Assembly: GCA_932521035.1 (NCBI GenBank)
Contig: OW051494.1
Span: 978,001-1,042,000, forward strand
DNA from: Oscheius dolichura
Taxonomy: Eukaryota > Nematoda > Chromadorea > Rhabditida > Rhabditidae
Direction: 5' to 3'
Length of the DNA: 64,000 bases
Shown: positions 48,463 through 59,885 of the stretch, in pieces
Numbering within the stretch: position 1 is the first letter of the stretch
Layout of the letters: every line of letters begins with the position of its first letter
The notes under the pieces: model-generated
The model's database searches: none
Seen by the model: the letters and a program-made list of their open reading frames with translations, nothing else
Told to the model about the DNA's origin: nothing
Position numbers and translations under genes: made by a program

Positions 48463-49385
48463 CTAGACAATATTATACCAGAGGTTGTCGCATTTGATGC
48501 GACGAGGAACAAAAGACGGGCACTCGATGGTCATCTGCATGGTGCGCGTGGCTCCGTTGCGAGTCGTCACATTCACCGCGACGTCGATCACCACTCCGGC
48601 CATGTCGTCGAGGTTCCGGACGGCGATAGATCCCGGCACCAGTTGGGCTTCCCTCATCGGCAGCTGGCGCAGCTTCGAGTGCATCTGCTGCAGCTGGGTC
48701 GTCTGGGCCAGGGTGCCGGCCGACATGCCCACGGCCACGCTGCTCGTCGGCCGAGAAACAGACGAAACTGCCTTCATGGCTGAAAAGTCAGGATCAGAAG
48801 ACTGTTCTCCGGCTACAAATCTGCACACCCGGGTTGGATTCCACTCGCGGTCAAACCATTTTTGCTTTTTCAAATTGGCTGTCCAGATCATCCAAAACCG
48901 TACCCGTGGCAACAGGGAGCTTGCACTCCGACGAGGTGACGGTAACACTGGCAGACGGCGAGATGAGAGCCGACCGCGGGGCGCCTGAAGCCCGGCCGGG
49001 CGAGGGGGCAACAGCCGGGGCCAACGAGCTCGAATTAAAGGAGCGGTCCGATCGGACGACATCCTTCGTGGTCCGGCCGCCGTGGGACTCCTTCTGGGAC
49101 GTGGTCGTCAGCACTTCGACCTTCTCGCCGCGTTGTGGCAGGCTTTGGAGGACCTGCTCCACCTCGAGGATCGTATCCCGGACCATTCCATAGATGTCTT
49201 CTTTTGTCGGCAGCATACTCCTCGGCGTCTAACACATTCTTCTCCGGCTGGCTGGGGTACACTTCTCGGGGAGAAGGACTGGAAGGAATGGGCTCTCTGG
49301 AAGGGGAAGGGGGGAACACGTTGGAAATAAGGATAAGCCTAGGATTATCCGTTTCTGCTTCGCTTTCTTTCTTGTCAGAACCCAT
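48463..49385 (-). CDS. Unrecognised conserved-looking protein
   Basis: Proposed exons 49385-49263, 49228-48904 and 48779-48463, about 254 residues. The N-terminus is acidic and Ser/Pro-rich (MGSDKKESEAETDNP). A helical segment follows (KEDIYGMVRDTILEVEQVLQSL), then low-complexity Ser/Ala/Pro, and a C-terminal module with alternating hydrophobics (GSIAVRNLDDMAGVVIDVAV, then MQMTIECPSF, IKCDNLWYNIV). The first intron would be only 34 nt; if it is not spliced, translation could start at ATG 49216 (209 residues), because the upstream frame runs into a different frame. The second intron fits in phase 1 and contains a tRNA-like relic on the opposite strand. No family could be named. Confidence 0.5.
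48797..48853 (+). pseudogene. tRNA-like 3'-half relic in an intron
   Basis: GGGTTGGATTCC plus CTCGCGGTCAAACCATTTTTGCTTTTT resembles the T-arm, acceptor end and terminator of the tRNA-Arg at 11865. The 5' half is not recognisable. Confidence 0.4.
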
Positions 49386-50082
49386 TTCTACTGTTTCTTA
49401 GTTTTTCAGTTTTTTGCCTGGCGCGCTCAGGCAATACAAAAATTATAAAGATCAGAGACCCCTCTGCACTTTACTTTGGCAGAAATAACGGGGGCATTCT
49501 GCAAGTACTCTTTCTTATCTACTGAAATCTCTCGAGGAGATGCCTTTCCGTACTGCTGCCGAGATTTTACGGGTGCAGAGGCAGTGATTCCTGGCTAGCC
49601 TCTTGTTAGAAAAGTACGATCACAATATTTATTAATTGACAAGAGAAGAATAACTGACAACGTCTGTAGTATCCTCTAGATACAACCCATAGGAAGTATT
49701 CATCTTGAATTTGGAATGAGGAAAGTCTTTTCTTTCATAGTTTTCAAAGAGAAGAAGAAGTAGGGATACGGTACAATTGCACACAGGGAGGACAAAGAGA
49801 GGGGACGATGGCGTCTTTTTGTGGGGAATGAAGGTCTTCTCTAGAAATTACAGTATTCCAGAGCTTGTAGAATTCCTGCAGTGAAAAGGGGGAAAGGCTT
49901 TTCCCCCAAAAAAGTAGGCCGTACTGTCCCGGGAAGGGAGATTGATCTTCTGGAGATTGATTGGCACCGTTTTTTATATTTTGTGAGATTTTTTGAAGTA
50001 TATATAATTAAATTATGAGGAAAAAAATATACGTACATAAAATATACAGAAAAAATAATTACAGTATGCCCAGAAGAGAACA
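49386..50082. other. Intergenic, ANKRD13 3' flank
   Basis: Holds one half-copy of the palindromic element (49554-49578, arm CTGCCGAGATTTTACGGGTG). No exon. Confidence 0.4.
49554..49578 (-). repeat. Half copy of palindromic element
   Basis: Only the arm GCTGCCGAGATTTTACGGGT is present; no left arm within 100 bp upstream. Confidence 0.65.
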
Positions 50083-53069
50083 TTATCGCTCCAGGAGGGA
50101 AAGAGCCAAGACGCGCTGGAGTTCATCCTCCGCGTCGGCGGCTTCCCTCGCTTGGCGCTCTGTTTCCTCTTTTGAAAGGCGAATTGCCTTGGTTAGCTCA
50201 TCCTAAAACCATCTACAGTATCCAAAATTGACAAACACTACCTCCTCCTGGTCAATTTCTATCAAATTCGGGACCAGGACGCCTTCGGGCGCGGCGGAGG
50301 CGGAAGCGCCGTCTTCTGGTCGACCCTGCCCGCTCAAACGGAGACTTTCTTCAATTGCCAAGGCTAGATCAGCATCCTCGGTGTCATAATAACCGGGAAG
50401 GATGAAATCTAAAAGAAAATAAGAGATAAAATTCAAAAAATAGGGGCAAACCTTCAGTTGGAGAGGCCCTTGGAGTATGGGAGCCCCCGGATTCCCGAAG
50501 CGATTGCTGAATTGCCATCTGTAGCATCATTTCTTCTTGGTCTTGGACGGAAGCATCTGAAAAATGGAGAAATTTTCATGAAGAATATAATATCTGGGCT
50601 GATTTAGACCCTAATTAGAGTCCACTGGCTGAATTTTCCGGATCTTGCACCCGTAAATTCTCGGCAGTTGGAGGGAAAGGCGCGCGCCGTGCGATTCTAG
50701 ACAAAGGTGTGAGCTGCCGAGATTTTACGGGTGCGGCCGCGCGGAACCTCCCGTATTACTTTTCGTCTGCTCTTCGTCAACATTTCGCCCTTTTTGGTTT
50801 TTAAACTCACATCTTGGCGCTCTTGCTGGCTGCTGATGTTCGGGATCTGCCAAGTCATCCGGCCACCATGCGACGTCATCGATATTCCGATAGCTCGTTG
50901 GTATTTCAAAGACATGATCTTCTATTGTCACGGCCTTGGGTGGCCCTCCTCCAGTCACACTTGTTCCCGCCTCCCCTTCCACTGGAGTTACAAATGGTCC
51001 CGGCACGTTGACATTCCCGAAAGTGATCTTGGCACTCATTACATGGAATAGGGGGATTTCTGAAATTGTTTTAATCGTACGTTTTCTAAAGTTACAATAA
51101 CCCACCAATTTTAATGGGAAATCCGGCCGGGAGCTGCATCCTCATGAAATTTTGCAACCGGGCGAAATGGGCACTACTGGAGGACATCAGCTCAACAATT
51201 GGGAGGATCTGCTCCTAAAATAAGCGAATGGGTCCCGAGGGGAAAGAGGATTACGGTACCTGAAGGTCTAGAGGGTAGCCCTCGCCGAGGTAGAGGGTAG
51301 CCTTGAAGGAATTAACCTTCTTCTGGATCTCTTTCTTCCTACCAATATCGGGATCCAGGGGAAACTCGGGGTCTAGATATTCCGACGCGGCGAGACCTAA
51401 ATATTTGAATTTCTATAATTTATTGGGGGATTACGGTACCCGTCTCGTGTGGATCCTGCCCAGGAACCTCTTCCGTATTTTCCGACCGGATATACGAGAG
51501 AATATTTTGAAAAGCGTGAGATGATTCGGCCTAGAAGGGGGAGGAAGTCGAAAAGAAGGAAAAATGGAGGCTACCTGCTTTATTTTGGCCTTCTCCTCGG
51601 CGGTCAGGTGGTCGACACGGATCTTGGTGACAAGATTGACGTTGGAAGCGTCGAAAACCTGAAAAAGATATTATGAAAACAAGCAAAATGAGCTACGGTA
51701 GTCTGGATACCTTCCCTGGGTTGAATTCGCTACCGCCGCACCCGTAAATTCTCGGCAGTTGGAGGAAACGGCGCTTGCGGAACAAATCTACACAATTGCG
51801 CGAGCTGCCGAGATTTTACGGGTGCGGGCGCGCGGAACCTCGAAACTGGCGCTATTCCTATTTTTTAGTCGGAAATTCAATTTTTGGTCAATTTTTTTCA
51901 ACTTACTTTGCATTCATAGCCACCAATAGTCTCATGCCTATCAGCACTCGATATCCAGGACAAAATTCCCGTATTTTTTGACCTCTCAAAGCCAATTTTA
52001 TCCATATCTAGGTAAGTAGTCGAAGTAGGCGTCCGTAACCGGTGGACAACGTCATACATCGTCGGAATAAATGTTTCAATACTGTCATTTTCTGTCAGAG
52101 CTTGCCTGCTGGCCTACAAATAATATTTTTGATATCAAACATGGAGAAAAATTACGGTTTTGGCCTGGTGGTCAAGAATCGTCACCATTGGGACGTCATC
52201 CTCCAGCGAGAAGACGAATGATTGGTTTCCACGCTTCCAGGATGTTCCCTCGAATGCCAAAAGTGTTGTATCAATTCGAACTCGTGGTCCCTGCTTGTAA
52301 ATCTGAAGAAAACCGATAAAGAACGATGAATTCACGAAAAAATACAGTCAACTCTGGCGCGCAATGAATATTTTCGCATTGACGCGGAATTACGACTTGC
52401 CGCTCACTTTTCCCATTTTTTAACTTTTTCTCCACTTCTCTCAAATTTTTGTTATTGCCACCCCAAATTACTTTGTCCTTTTGTACAAAAAATATGCGAA
52501 TGTAGTCACCGGCGCAATGAAAAACAAAGAATATACCTTATATGTGTCTGAAGGACATACTCGGCTGACAAACGGCAACCAGCTGCTAAATTCCCAACTC
52601 ATTTCACAATAGAAATCTGGTGTTTCCTAAATAATTGTTGTCTTTCTTCTTCTTCTCGTAGTGTACTTACAGCAAGCATAGATAGAAATTTCTTAGCAGT
52701 GCGTGCTGATTTTATGTTTCGTTGATAATCTCTGTGTTTAATGACTTCCAGAAGAAGCGAAGAATCTTTTAGTGCTATAACTTCATGGCTAATGGACCAC
52801 ATTTGTGCGTTTTGAGCATCAGCATTAGCTCCAGCTTTTAGGAGGATGTAAGTGCATTCTTTGTGTCCTAGGGTAACTGCTAGCATGAGAGGAGTTCTAT
52901 AATAAGGCAATTCTTTTTCAAAAATAATTGATGAAGCTTACCGGCCGCGGCAATCCAATAAATCGACGTCTACTTCCGGATTTTCTAATTGCTGTTGAAG
53001 ATCTTCTGTATCATCCGTATATACAGCCCAGTGTAGAGGATATTTCTTTTTTAAGGGAGGATCCGCCAT
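50083..53069 (-). CDS. ANKRD13-family ankyrin/UIM ubiquitin-binding protein
   Basis: Thirteen exons in consistent phase (53069-52942, 52896-52671, 52626-52537, 52302-52156, 52113-51907, 51658-51575, 51530-51440, 51396-51260, 51214-51106, 51059-50811, 50556-50452, 50408-50242, 50202-50083) encode 619 residues; human ANKRD13A has 590. Residues 10-90 form ankyrin repeats ([35 protein letters not shown]). The GPCR-chaperone region includes [25 protein letters not shown] and [15 protein letters not shown]. The C-terminus has several UIMs ([40 protein letters not shown]). Family members bind Lys63-linked ubiquitin on internalising receptors at the plasma membrane and endosomes (family knowledge). 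ATG directly follows CTTACAG. Introns 6 and 10 regions carry palindromic elements (51733-51835, 50645-50744). Confidence 0.93.
50645..50744. repeat. Palindromic element in ANKRD13 intron
   Basis: Arms GCACCCGTAAATTCTCGGCA and TGCCGAGATTTTACGGGTGC; GGCGCGCGCC in the loop. Confidence 0.88.
51733..51835. repeat. Palindromic element in ANKRD13 intron
   Basis: Same arms as the 50645 copy and a similar start of loop (TTGGAGGAAACGGCGC against TTGGAGGGAAAGGCGC), so the two are close relatives 1.1 kb apart in the same gene. Confidence 0.88.
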
Positions 53070-54288
53070 CTGTAAGCTGTTTTTAGTCATAGTTCAGGGA
53101 GTTTAGCTGCAGAGCCAGCAAAACAATCTTGAATTCACGTCAGAAAAACAGCACTTGAGAGAAATTGATGTTTTCTTGCTTATTTAAAACTGCGCAGGCT
53201 TGGATTAGGAAAAAACAACGGCACTAGAGATTGTTTGTAAGAGAAGCGAGTCTTACGAAAGTATGAGTCAACTGTTATCGATTATGAACACTATTTAGCT
53301 TATTTTAGATCGTAAATTAACTTCTATAGTTTTTTTATTTTCTTATTTATTTTTTTCCGTGATTCTAATCTTTCCAGAATAATGAGAAATCAAGGAAAAT
53401 GGAAGCTAATCAAAGTTGTATTCAGCGAATTCAAGGCTAAATATTTCGGCTAACTACGTAATCGCGTCTTTCATATACTTCAGGCATACTGTAGCGGCCT
53501 TCTAACTTTTACTGCGCCCTCCCCGTGCCATTGCCTATTCGAAAAAAAATCAATATCTCTGCGTGCTCTGGTATAGGCTATCCTTCAACACATGTGAACC
53601 ACCCTTTCTGCGCCTGCGTCTCCACCAAGTCTCTATTTCTCTTCGTTTGGTGTTGTCTCTCGCCAGCCTTAATCATCTGCGTTCTCAATACGTCACGTTC
53701 TCTCATCGACTATTGCCTCGCGCTCTCCCTCTGCGGTGTAGTCTTTCATACAACGTCCCCCATATGTTTTCCTTTTTTCTTTTTTATCTTGGACTGATGA
53801 GAGTTTGAATTTCTGCATAATCAAAGGTTGTAGACAAGAGGTCAAGGCATAATTAAAATTCCAACCAGATAATGTATAGTTGGCCTAGAAGATGAAATTA
53901 ACTGTATTTTTTTATTTTGATGCATATATTTTTATCATTTGTTGTAATCGAATGCCTTTATTATTATTGCTGCTACAAATTATATGATAGACTAAAATTA
54001 TAGATTTCAATTTCTAAGCGTTTGTTCTTTGCTGCTAGAACCTGTTGTTACGCCACTGGGCGTGTAATTTATGATTTTAGACATAAAAGGCAGCAATTTA
54101 TTTTGGAAAAATATGGAAGACGTCTGAAATATTCTTGAAAATGTCTGACAATTTTCTGTTAACATGATCAACAACTTTTATGCGAATAACAAAATATTAT
54201 CCAGTCAAAGCATTGATTACTTATTGTGATCTTACACCTGCTTATTATCCTTCCTATTTCTTCTTTATATCCTTTGTCTTGTAGACTG
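53070..54288. other. Divergent promoter region of ANKRD13 and HMG genes
   Basis: AT-rich with a C/T-rich island at 53500-53790. No exon. The end (CTTTGTCTTGTAG-ACTG) provides the trans-splice acceptor for the HMG gene. Confidence 0.4.
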
Positions 54289-55157
54289 ATGGATGCTTCA
54301 GGAAATTATAGCCGGATGCGTGAAATCAGCAAGCCTCCCGTTCGTGGTAAAACATCGCCTTATGGATTCTTTGTGAAAATGTGCTATGAAGAGCACAAAA
54401 AGAAGTATCCAAATGAAAATGTTCAAGTTACTGAGATATCGAAGAAGTGCAGCGAAAAATGGAAAGTGAGTTCTTATTTCTTGTAATTTTTAAATGTAAT
54501 ATCATTTTTAGACTATGAGTGACGAGGAGAAGAGACGATTCTATGAGTTGGCTCAAAAAGATGCAGAACGCTATCAGGCTGAGGTATGTTTTGTTCCTGG
54601 CTGACATTCTTTGCCAATGTTATTTTTTGTGTAGTTGGATGCTTTAAAGGTTGCTGCCTACGGTGGTGAAGATGCCATGAGGAAAAGAAAAAGAGCCAAG
54701 AAAGATCCCAATGCACCTAAAAGAGCGCTGTATGTTTTAATCTGTTTCTTCTTCGTAAATTAATATTTTCAGATCAGCATTCTTCTTTTTCTCCCAAGAT
54801 AGACGCCCTGCCGTGCAGGCGTCTCATCCGGAATGGAAAGTCGGCCAGGTTTGATTATATTTTCTAATGTTTCTAACACAAGTTTTAGGTGGCGCAAGAA
54901 TTGGGCAGATTGTGGAAAATTGTTTCAATGGAGGAACGGGAAATGTATGAAAATAAAGCTTCAGCAGATAAGGAACGATATGCTGAAGTGAGCGTTGTTT
55001 ATTTCTCGTGGTTATTTTATTTTGTTTGTAGGAAATGCGTGATTATAAGCAGCACATGCCGAAAATACCTGGCCTCGAGCATTTGGAAGAAGATCCAGGC
55101 CTAATCGGGCATCAGATGGTTCAAATCGACGACATGCATCATCCTCAAATGCTGTGA
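54289..55157 (+). CDS. hmg-1.2: Two-box HMGB-type chromatin protein
   Basis: Six exons (54289-54465, 54512-54583, 54635-54729, 54773-54848, 54889-54987, 55032-55157) encode 214 residues. Box A spans about 16-85 ([43 protein letters not shown]). A basic linker, [20 protein letters not shown], opens box B (residues 115-180: [38 protein letters not shown]). The tail is mildly acidic and Met/His-rich ([11 protein letters not shown]) rather than the long Glu/Asp run of vertebrate HMGB1, as in C. elegans HMG-1.2. These proteins bend DNA and assist transcription factors (family knowledge). Confidence 0.92.
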
Positions 55158-55523
55158 AGCTATTTTCCCCTATAATGCAGGTGCCTTTTTCCTCGTTTGC
55201 AGTTTCTGTCTCCCTTTCTAGTTAAAATTCCACCTCTCTCAGACTTCTACTACCAAACAAGACTCTTTAGCGGGGGCCAAAATCATGGGTGTCTTTAAAA
55301 TAATGATTTCTGATGTTTAATATTCGGTGTTATTTCACCTACTTGTACCCCTCACTTGAGCTATTCTTAGAATAGACGATAGTGTCCCCGCATTGTACAT
55401 CCTGCCTTTTTTCCACTTCTTTTTATATGCGTTTGTTATTTCTCTAGGCTATTATAGCCAATTAATAAAAGTACATAATAATACATGGCACTTTTTATTT
55501 TATATGAGGTATTTTACCGATAT

Positions 55524-55942
55524 TTAGATTTTCACGGGAGTAGGCTGATCGGGCGGAGATTTTACAATGTGATTGAAGCGGATATATTGAAGAGTTGAAG
55601 ACGGATAATGCAATGGCTCACAACTCTAAAAGTTCATTTATTTTCCATTCATTTTCTTCTATAAAACTCACTTCATCTTGATTTCCCCGTTTACATCGAC
55701 ACATCAAACATAAACATACAAGAAGAACCAGTAAAAATAAGAATATAGATACAACCGCAGCCAAAACAATAAGTAAATTGGCGTTTATAAATCTGAAAAT
55801 TGTCGTGCTATTGGATCATTTTGGATATTTAGCCTCTTCCCAACGTTGTTTGCTTACAATTCAATTTTTTACGATGGCTATCGACTGGCCTCTGCTATTT
55901 TTCTTGTACTCACCGTACAATCTCCTCTATTTCCTCCTTCAT
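55524..55942 (-). CDS. 83-residue single-pass membrane protein
   Basis: Three small exons in consistent phase (55942-55914, 55792-55672, 55625-55524), none long enough to stand out as an ORF. MKEEIEEIVRF is followed by a 27-residue hydrophobic helix (ANLLIVLAAVVSIFLFLLVL and on through LVCLCLM), a Cys/basic stop-transfer sequence (CRCKRGNQDE) and a short tail ending SPPDQPTPVKI. The basic, Cys-containing flank suggests an N-out/C-in protein, possibly palmitoylated. All three junctions have GTGAG donors and TTTCAG or TTTTAG acceptors. Tail-to-tail with the HMG gene. No family recognised. Confidence 0.6.
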
Positions 55943-57806
55943 TTATTCCTTTTATTGCAGTTTAGGTGCTCATGAGATGAAATAAGCTGGAAAATATTAT
56001 ATAAAACGGATTGAACTTAATAAAGCAAAGGAGAAAAGTAAGATTAGATTGTAAAATTTTAATTTGCACAATATTTAACATTTTTTGAATGTTTATATTA
56101 CTTTTCTATTATTTTGCTAATGTTTAGGTTAGAAATAGGATCACTAGGTGTCTTTTGGATAGTTATAAAGCCACAGTGTAGCAGAAAGAACAGCAGCAAC
56201 GATAAAACAGATGAGGCTCATTTAGCGGAGAGGATATCTCAACAATGCCGCTCCTGCTAGGCCATTAGACATGAAATATAGGCGTAAACTTCATTTCTTT
56301 TGTGGCGAAAGGTGGCTGTCGTAAAAGAAAACGAGCTAATGCAAAGAGATTATGGCTCCTCCTCTGTGTTACAAATCACAAAGCGCCCAGAAAAATGAAA
56401 ATGGCAAGAAACAAGGAGAATGAGTCAATTGAAGGCCTTGCTTCGCTCCCACCAATGTTCTAACTATTTACTTTGTCTCTAGTTCTCGTCTCTTTCCAAT
56501 CAAGGTCAATGCTCTCGTCCCCCAACTACCAGCCTCGTTTTCTGTTCTTATCACTGGTAAACAGAACGGTAAAGGCACTTTTAGCGGAGAGTCGAGTCAT
56601 TTCTGATCCCAATCCATGTCAGCCAGCTACTGAAAAACTACTGCTGTCTGTGGCCCCGGCTATCCATAGCAAAAGATAAGAGGAGAGAAAGGTGGGCAAA
56701 AAAAGATGGGAACTAATAAAATTGATTGATAGGGGATAGTTTTCATTCCTTTTTTGATGTTTTGATGAAATTCAAGCTTGTTCATGATTTTCTTTTTGTA
56801 ATATTGACTTTTAGCAATCACTGTTAGTTACCAGAAGAGGAAACGCATTTACAACGAGAGAATAAGAAGCTGACAAGCTTGTGAGAAGAATTTTGGATTT
56901 TTTGCAGCTAAAGTTAGACAGCTAATTGTAGAATTTTTCTAAAATAGCGAGCTTTCAAAGAGAAGAACAGAAATTTAACATAAGCATGATATAAGAAAGG
57001 TTTCTTGGATTTTTATAAGCTATATTATAAACCAGCAGCCACAATTAGACAGTGAAAAAGCCAAATACTATTGTTCGTCTAAAAAAAGAGCAACATCCAG
57101 CATAAATCCCCGCAAAAGATCAAAGAATGCCCTGTCTCCTCTCCCCCAGTGTGTTTCTAGCCCGTGACAATAGAAAAAGGTGAAATTTGACAGGAGCGAA
57201 TGGCGTAAAAATCAACAACAGACAAGGGGGGAACAGTGGCTGTAGGAGAGGGCGGAGGCGCCGTTTCAGGCGGGAGTAGCCAAGTGCGGGAGAGAAGTTC
57301 TGGGAGGCAGTATATAGGGGGCCGTGAAACAAGGCACGGCAAACATTTTCCCCTCTCTCTCTCTCTTTACTCCTTTTATTCCCTCCTGGTTTCAAGTGGT
57401 TTTGGTCAAAACTTTGCTCTTCCGGGGGCCAGAAAAAAATCCTTTGGTCATTGGGAAACTGGAAGCGGCGGGGGGCTATGAATTCCAAATTGAATTGTGG
57501 CCAGCACGCGCGTTTCTCCCCCATTTTTTGAAGGTTTTTAAATGAAAAATTGCCAAAATTGTATAGTGCCCGACTTCCAAAAGGAAGACAGTACCCTCCT
57601 GAACTTTCCCATGCTTGTAACGTGACTGACTCGAGGAGAGGGCGGTTATCCCCTCCCAGAGTGTATATGTGGGTGGGGAAAGCCGATTTTCGCTAAGATG
57701 ATCAAATTAGAAGAGAGAAGAGAGCGTGGAAAAGACTTGGTCTTCTAATGCGAATAAAACTGGGGGAAAGCGGGACTTTCTGGTTGGTCTGGGAAAGCCC
57801 GGCCCT

Positions 57807-57912
57807 CGATCCCCTGCACCCGTAAAGTCTCGGCAAGATAAGGATATAAAGGCGCCACAGTTTTGAATAAAGATAATCCTCCTGCCGAGACTTTACGGGT
57901 GCAGGGGATCGG
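57807..57912. repeat. Palindromic element, best-preserved copy
   Basis: The terminal inverted repeats are near-perfect over about 28 bp: CGATCCCCTGCACCCGTAAA continuing GTCTCGGCA on the left, and TGCCGAGAC continuing TTTACGGGTGCAGGGGATCG on the right. Confidence 0.92.
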
Positions 57913-59096
57913 CCCATCGAGGATCTAACCGTCTGGGAACTGGTAGCGGCAGGGAGACAGGGATTACTATAAAAGAGCAAACCTCGTCTTATTTCTGGTC
58001 TAAAATTTGGCCCAAACCTTCCCCTCCTTGTAATCTATCAAGAATGATCCTTTTCCCCAGAAAATCCCTGAAAATGCTTGGAAAAGAGCTAAAAAGGAGC
58101 GCAGCAGGAGCAAAAAGCAAAAAAGCACGAGAAAAAGCGGCGGTTCACTGACTCTTATCCTTCTTTTTCCCTGACAGCTGACCCTCTTTTTTTTCTTTTT
58201 TTTCTACGTGTTAGCGGGTGAAATACGAGAACCAAGGAACTTTTTAACCTTTCCTTTGAAGTGGTTGGGAAAAAAAGAGAGAAAAAGAGGCTTGCAAGTG
58301 CCGCAGGTGGTCTTTCCTCGTCGGTAGAGCGGAAAATATTGACCCAGTAAACTTTCCAATTTTTAGACCCAATCCCTCTAAATTTCATGAAAAATGAAGT
58401 CAGTGGCAGTAAAAATTGAATTTCCCGGTCTTCTGGGTGAAAATTTGAGAAAAGGAAGGGGTATGAGGGTTCTCCGGGAGGGTGATGCCATTCTGGAGTA
58501 CAGCAATTCCCCCCCAGTTGAAAGGGATCAAAGAGACCGGGAATAAAAGTGGTGGTTCGACCCCAGACTGCCCTTTCCTCCCCTCTCCTTTCTCATTTAC
58601 AAATGCACATTTTTCAAGCTGTCTTTGTAACTGGCCGACAGCAGAGAGAAGGACAACCCGGCAAAAAAGCCGAGGGGTGTCGGGACGGGATCAAAGCATG
58701 ACAAATGAGACGGGAGAGGGCTTTCCCGGCCTTTTTTATCCCGAACGGAAAGATAAATAACACAGTTTTAGGATACTATACTTTATTTCCCCCTAAAATT
58801 ATCTACAGTAGGCTAGAAAATAGCAGAATTGGTGATGGGAAAAGTACAGAAAGGTGTCAATTGCCGTCCTCCCCCTCATGATCCCCCCTGCCCTGTCTCC
58901 CATTGAAAAACCGGACTTTTTAACGGGATACGGTTGGGATGTCAACTAGAACTCAGCGGGTACCGCATAGTTTTAAAAAAATAAAGAAAACGATACATTT
59001 TCAACGAGGCTCTAACCCTGCCGTAAGCGCGCCCTAATGGTATTCCTCCTCTCACGGCTTACTGTAACTCTATTTTCCACAAGTTTTCTATTTTTT

Positions 59097-59100
<4 letters not shown>

Positions 59101-59136
<36 letters not shown>
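59101..59136. repeat. TA dinucleotide microsatellite
   Basis: About 18 uninterrupted TA units, capable of cruciform or slipped structures. Confidence 0.95.
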
Positions 59137-59138
<2 letters not shown>

Positions 59139-59885
59139 TCTAGAGACTGATGATTACTGTCCTGGTAAAAAAAAATAGAAAAATAGGTCTAAAAATAGCG
59201 AAATTTGGTCAATTTCCCGGCGCCATTACTCTGTGAGCCCGTATTTCGGCTTCTTGCGATCTTTGGCCCAGCTAGACTGTAAATTTGGCCTATTTCGAAG
59301 ATTCTAGACCTTTAAAATATTACTGTAACTCTTCTTTAATATCTTAAAAGATAAAATTTAAAGGATGGAGGTCGTAATATGCAGGAGGGGGAGCGGGGAG
59401 ATGGGCAATCAACCTCCCCCTCTCACTAAACTCTTGAAGAGAAGAGGACTAATTAGGAGCGTGTTTCCCCTTCATTATGGAAGGAAATAATTGCCAAAAT
59501 TGTGTAGCTTATTCGTCTTTTTGAGCTGGATTTGACCCAGATCAGAGGAAGAGGACTGGGGGGAACAATTGCAACATCCCGGGCTCTCGTTCTTTTTCAC
59601 CAGCCAGGCTGCCATATTTCACACCGGGGCAGCGCGTAAGCTGTTCAAAGCAGCCGGGGCCGGACTCCTGTTCCGACGGGGAGACGATTTTATACTGAAA
59701 AAATGAAGAAATCCCCGGTAAATTAGAAAAAGAAGCGCGAAATTTGAAAGCGACGGCCGCATCCTACGTTATTTGAAAGCAACTCTTCAAATTGCACCCT
59801 CCGCTTCAATCACGACCATTTTTTCCACTTTTTAATCTTTATTCTACTCAATTTTACTCTAAATTTACGTTATAGAAAGAATAAA

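Larger units (their letters stand above)
55943..59885. other. Intergenic, repeat-bearing
   Basis: No exon could be supported in about 3.9 kb. Contains two distant CCACA-TTAGACAG words (56908, 57031), a palindromic element (57807-57912) and a TA microsatellite (59101-59136). Long ORFs at 57120-57524 and 58155-58760 have no splice structure. Confidence 0.5.

Noticed and set aside
57120-58760. Several 70-130 codon frames
   Set aside because: No splice context, biased composition and overlap with a palindromic element.
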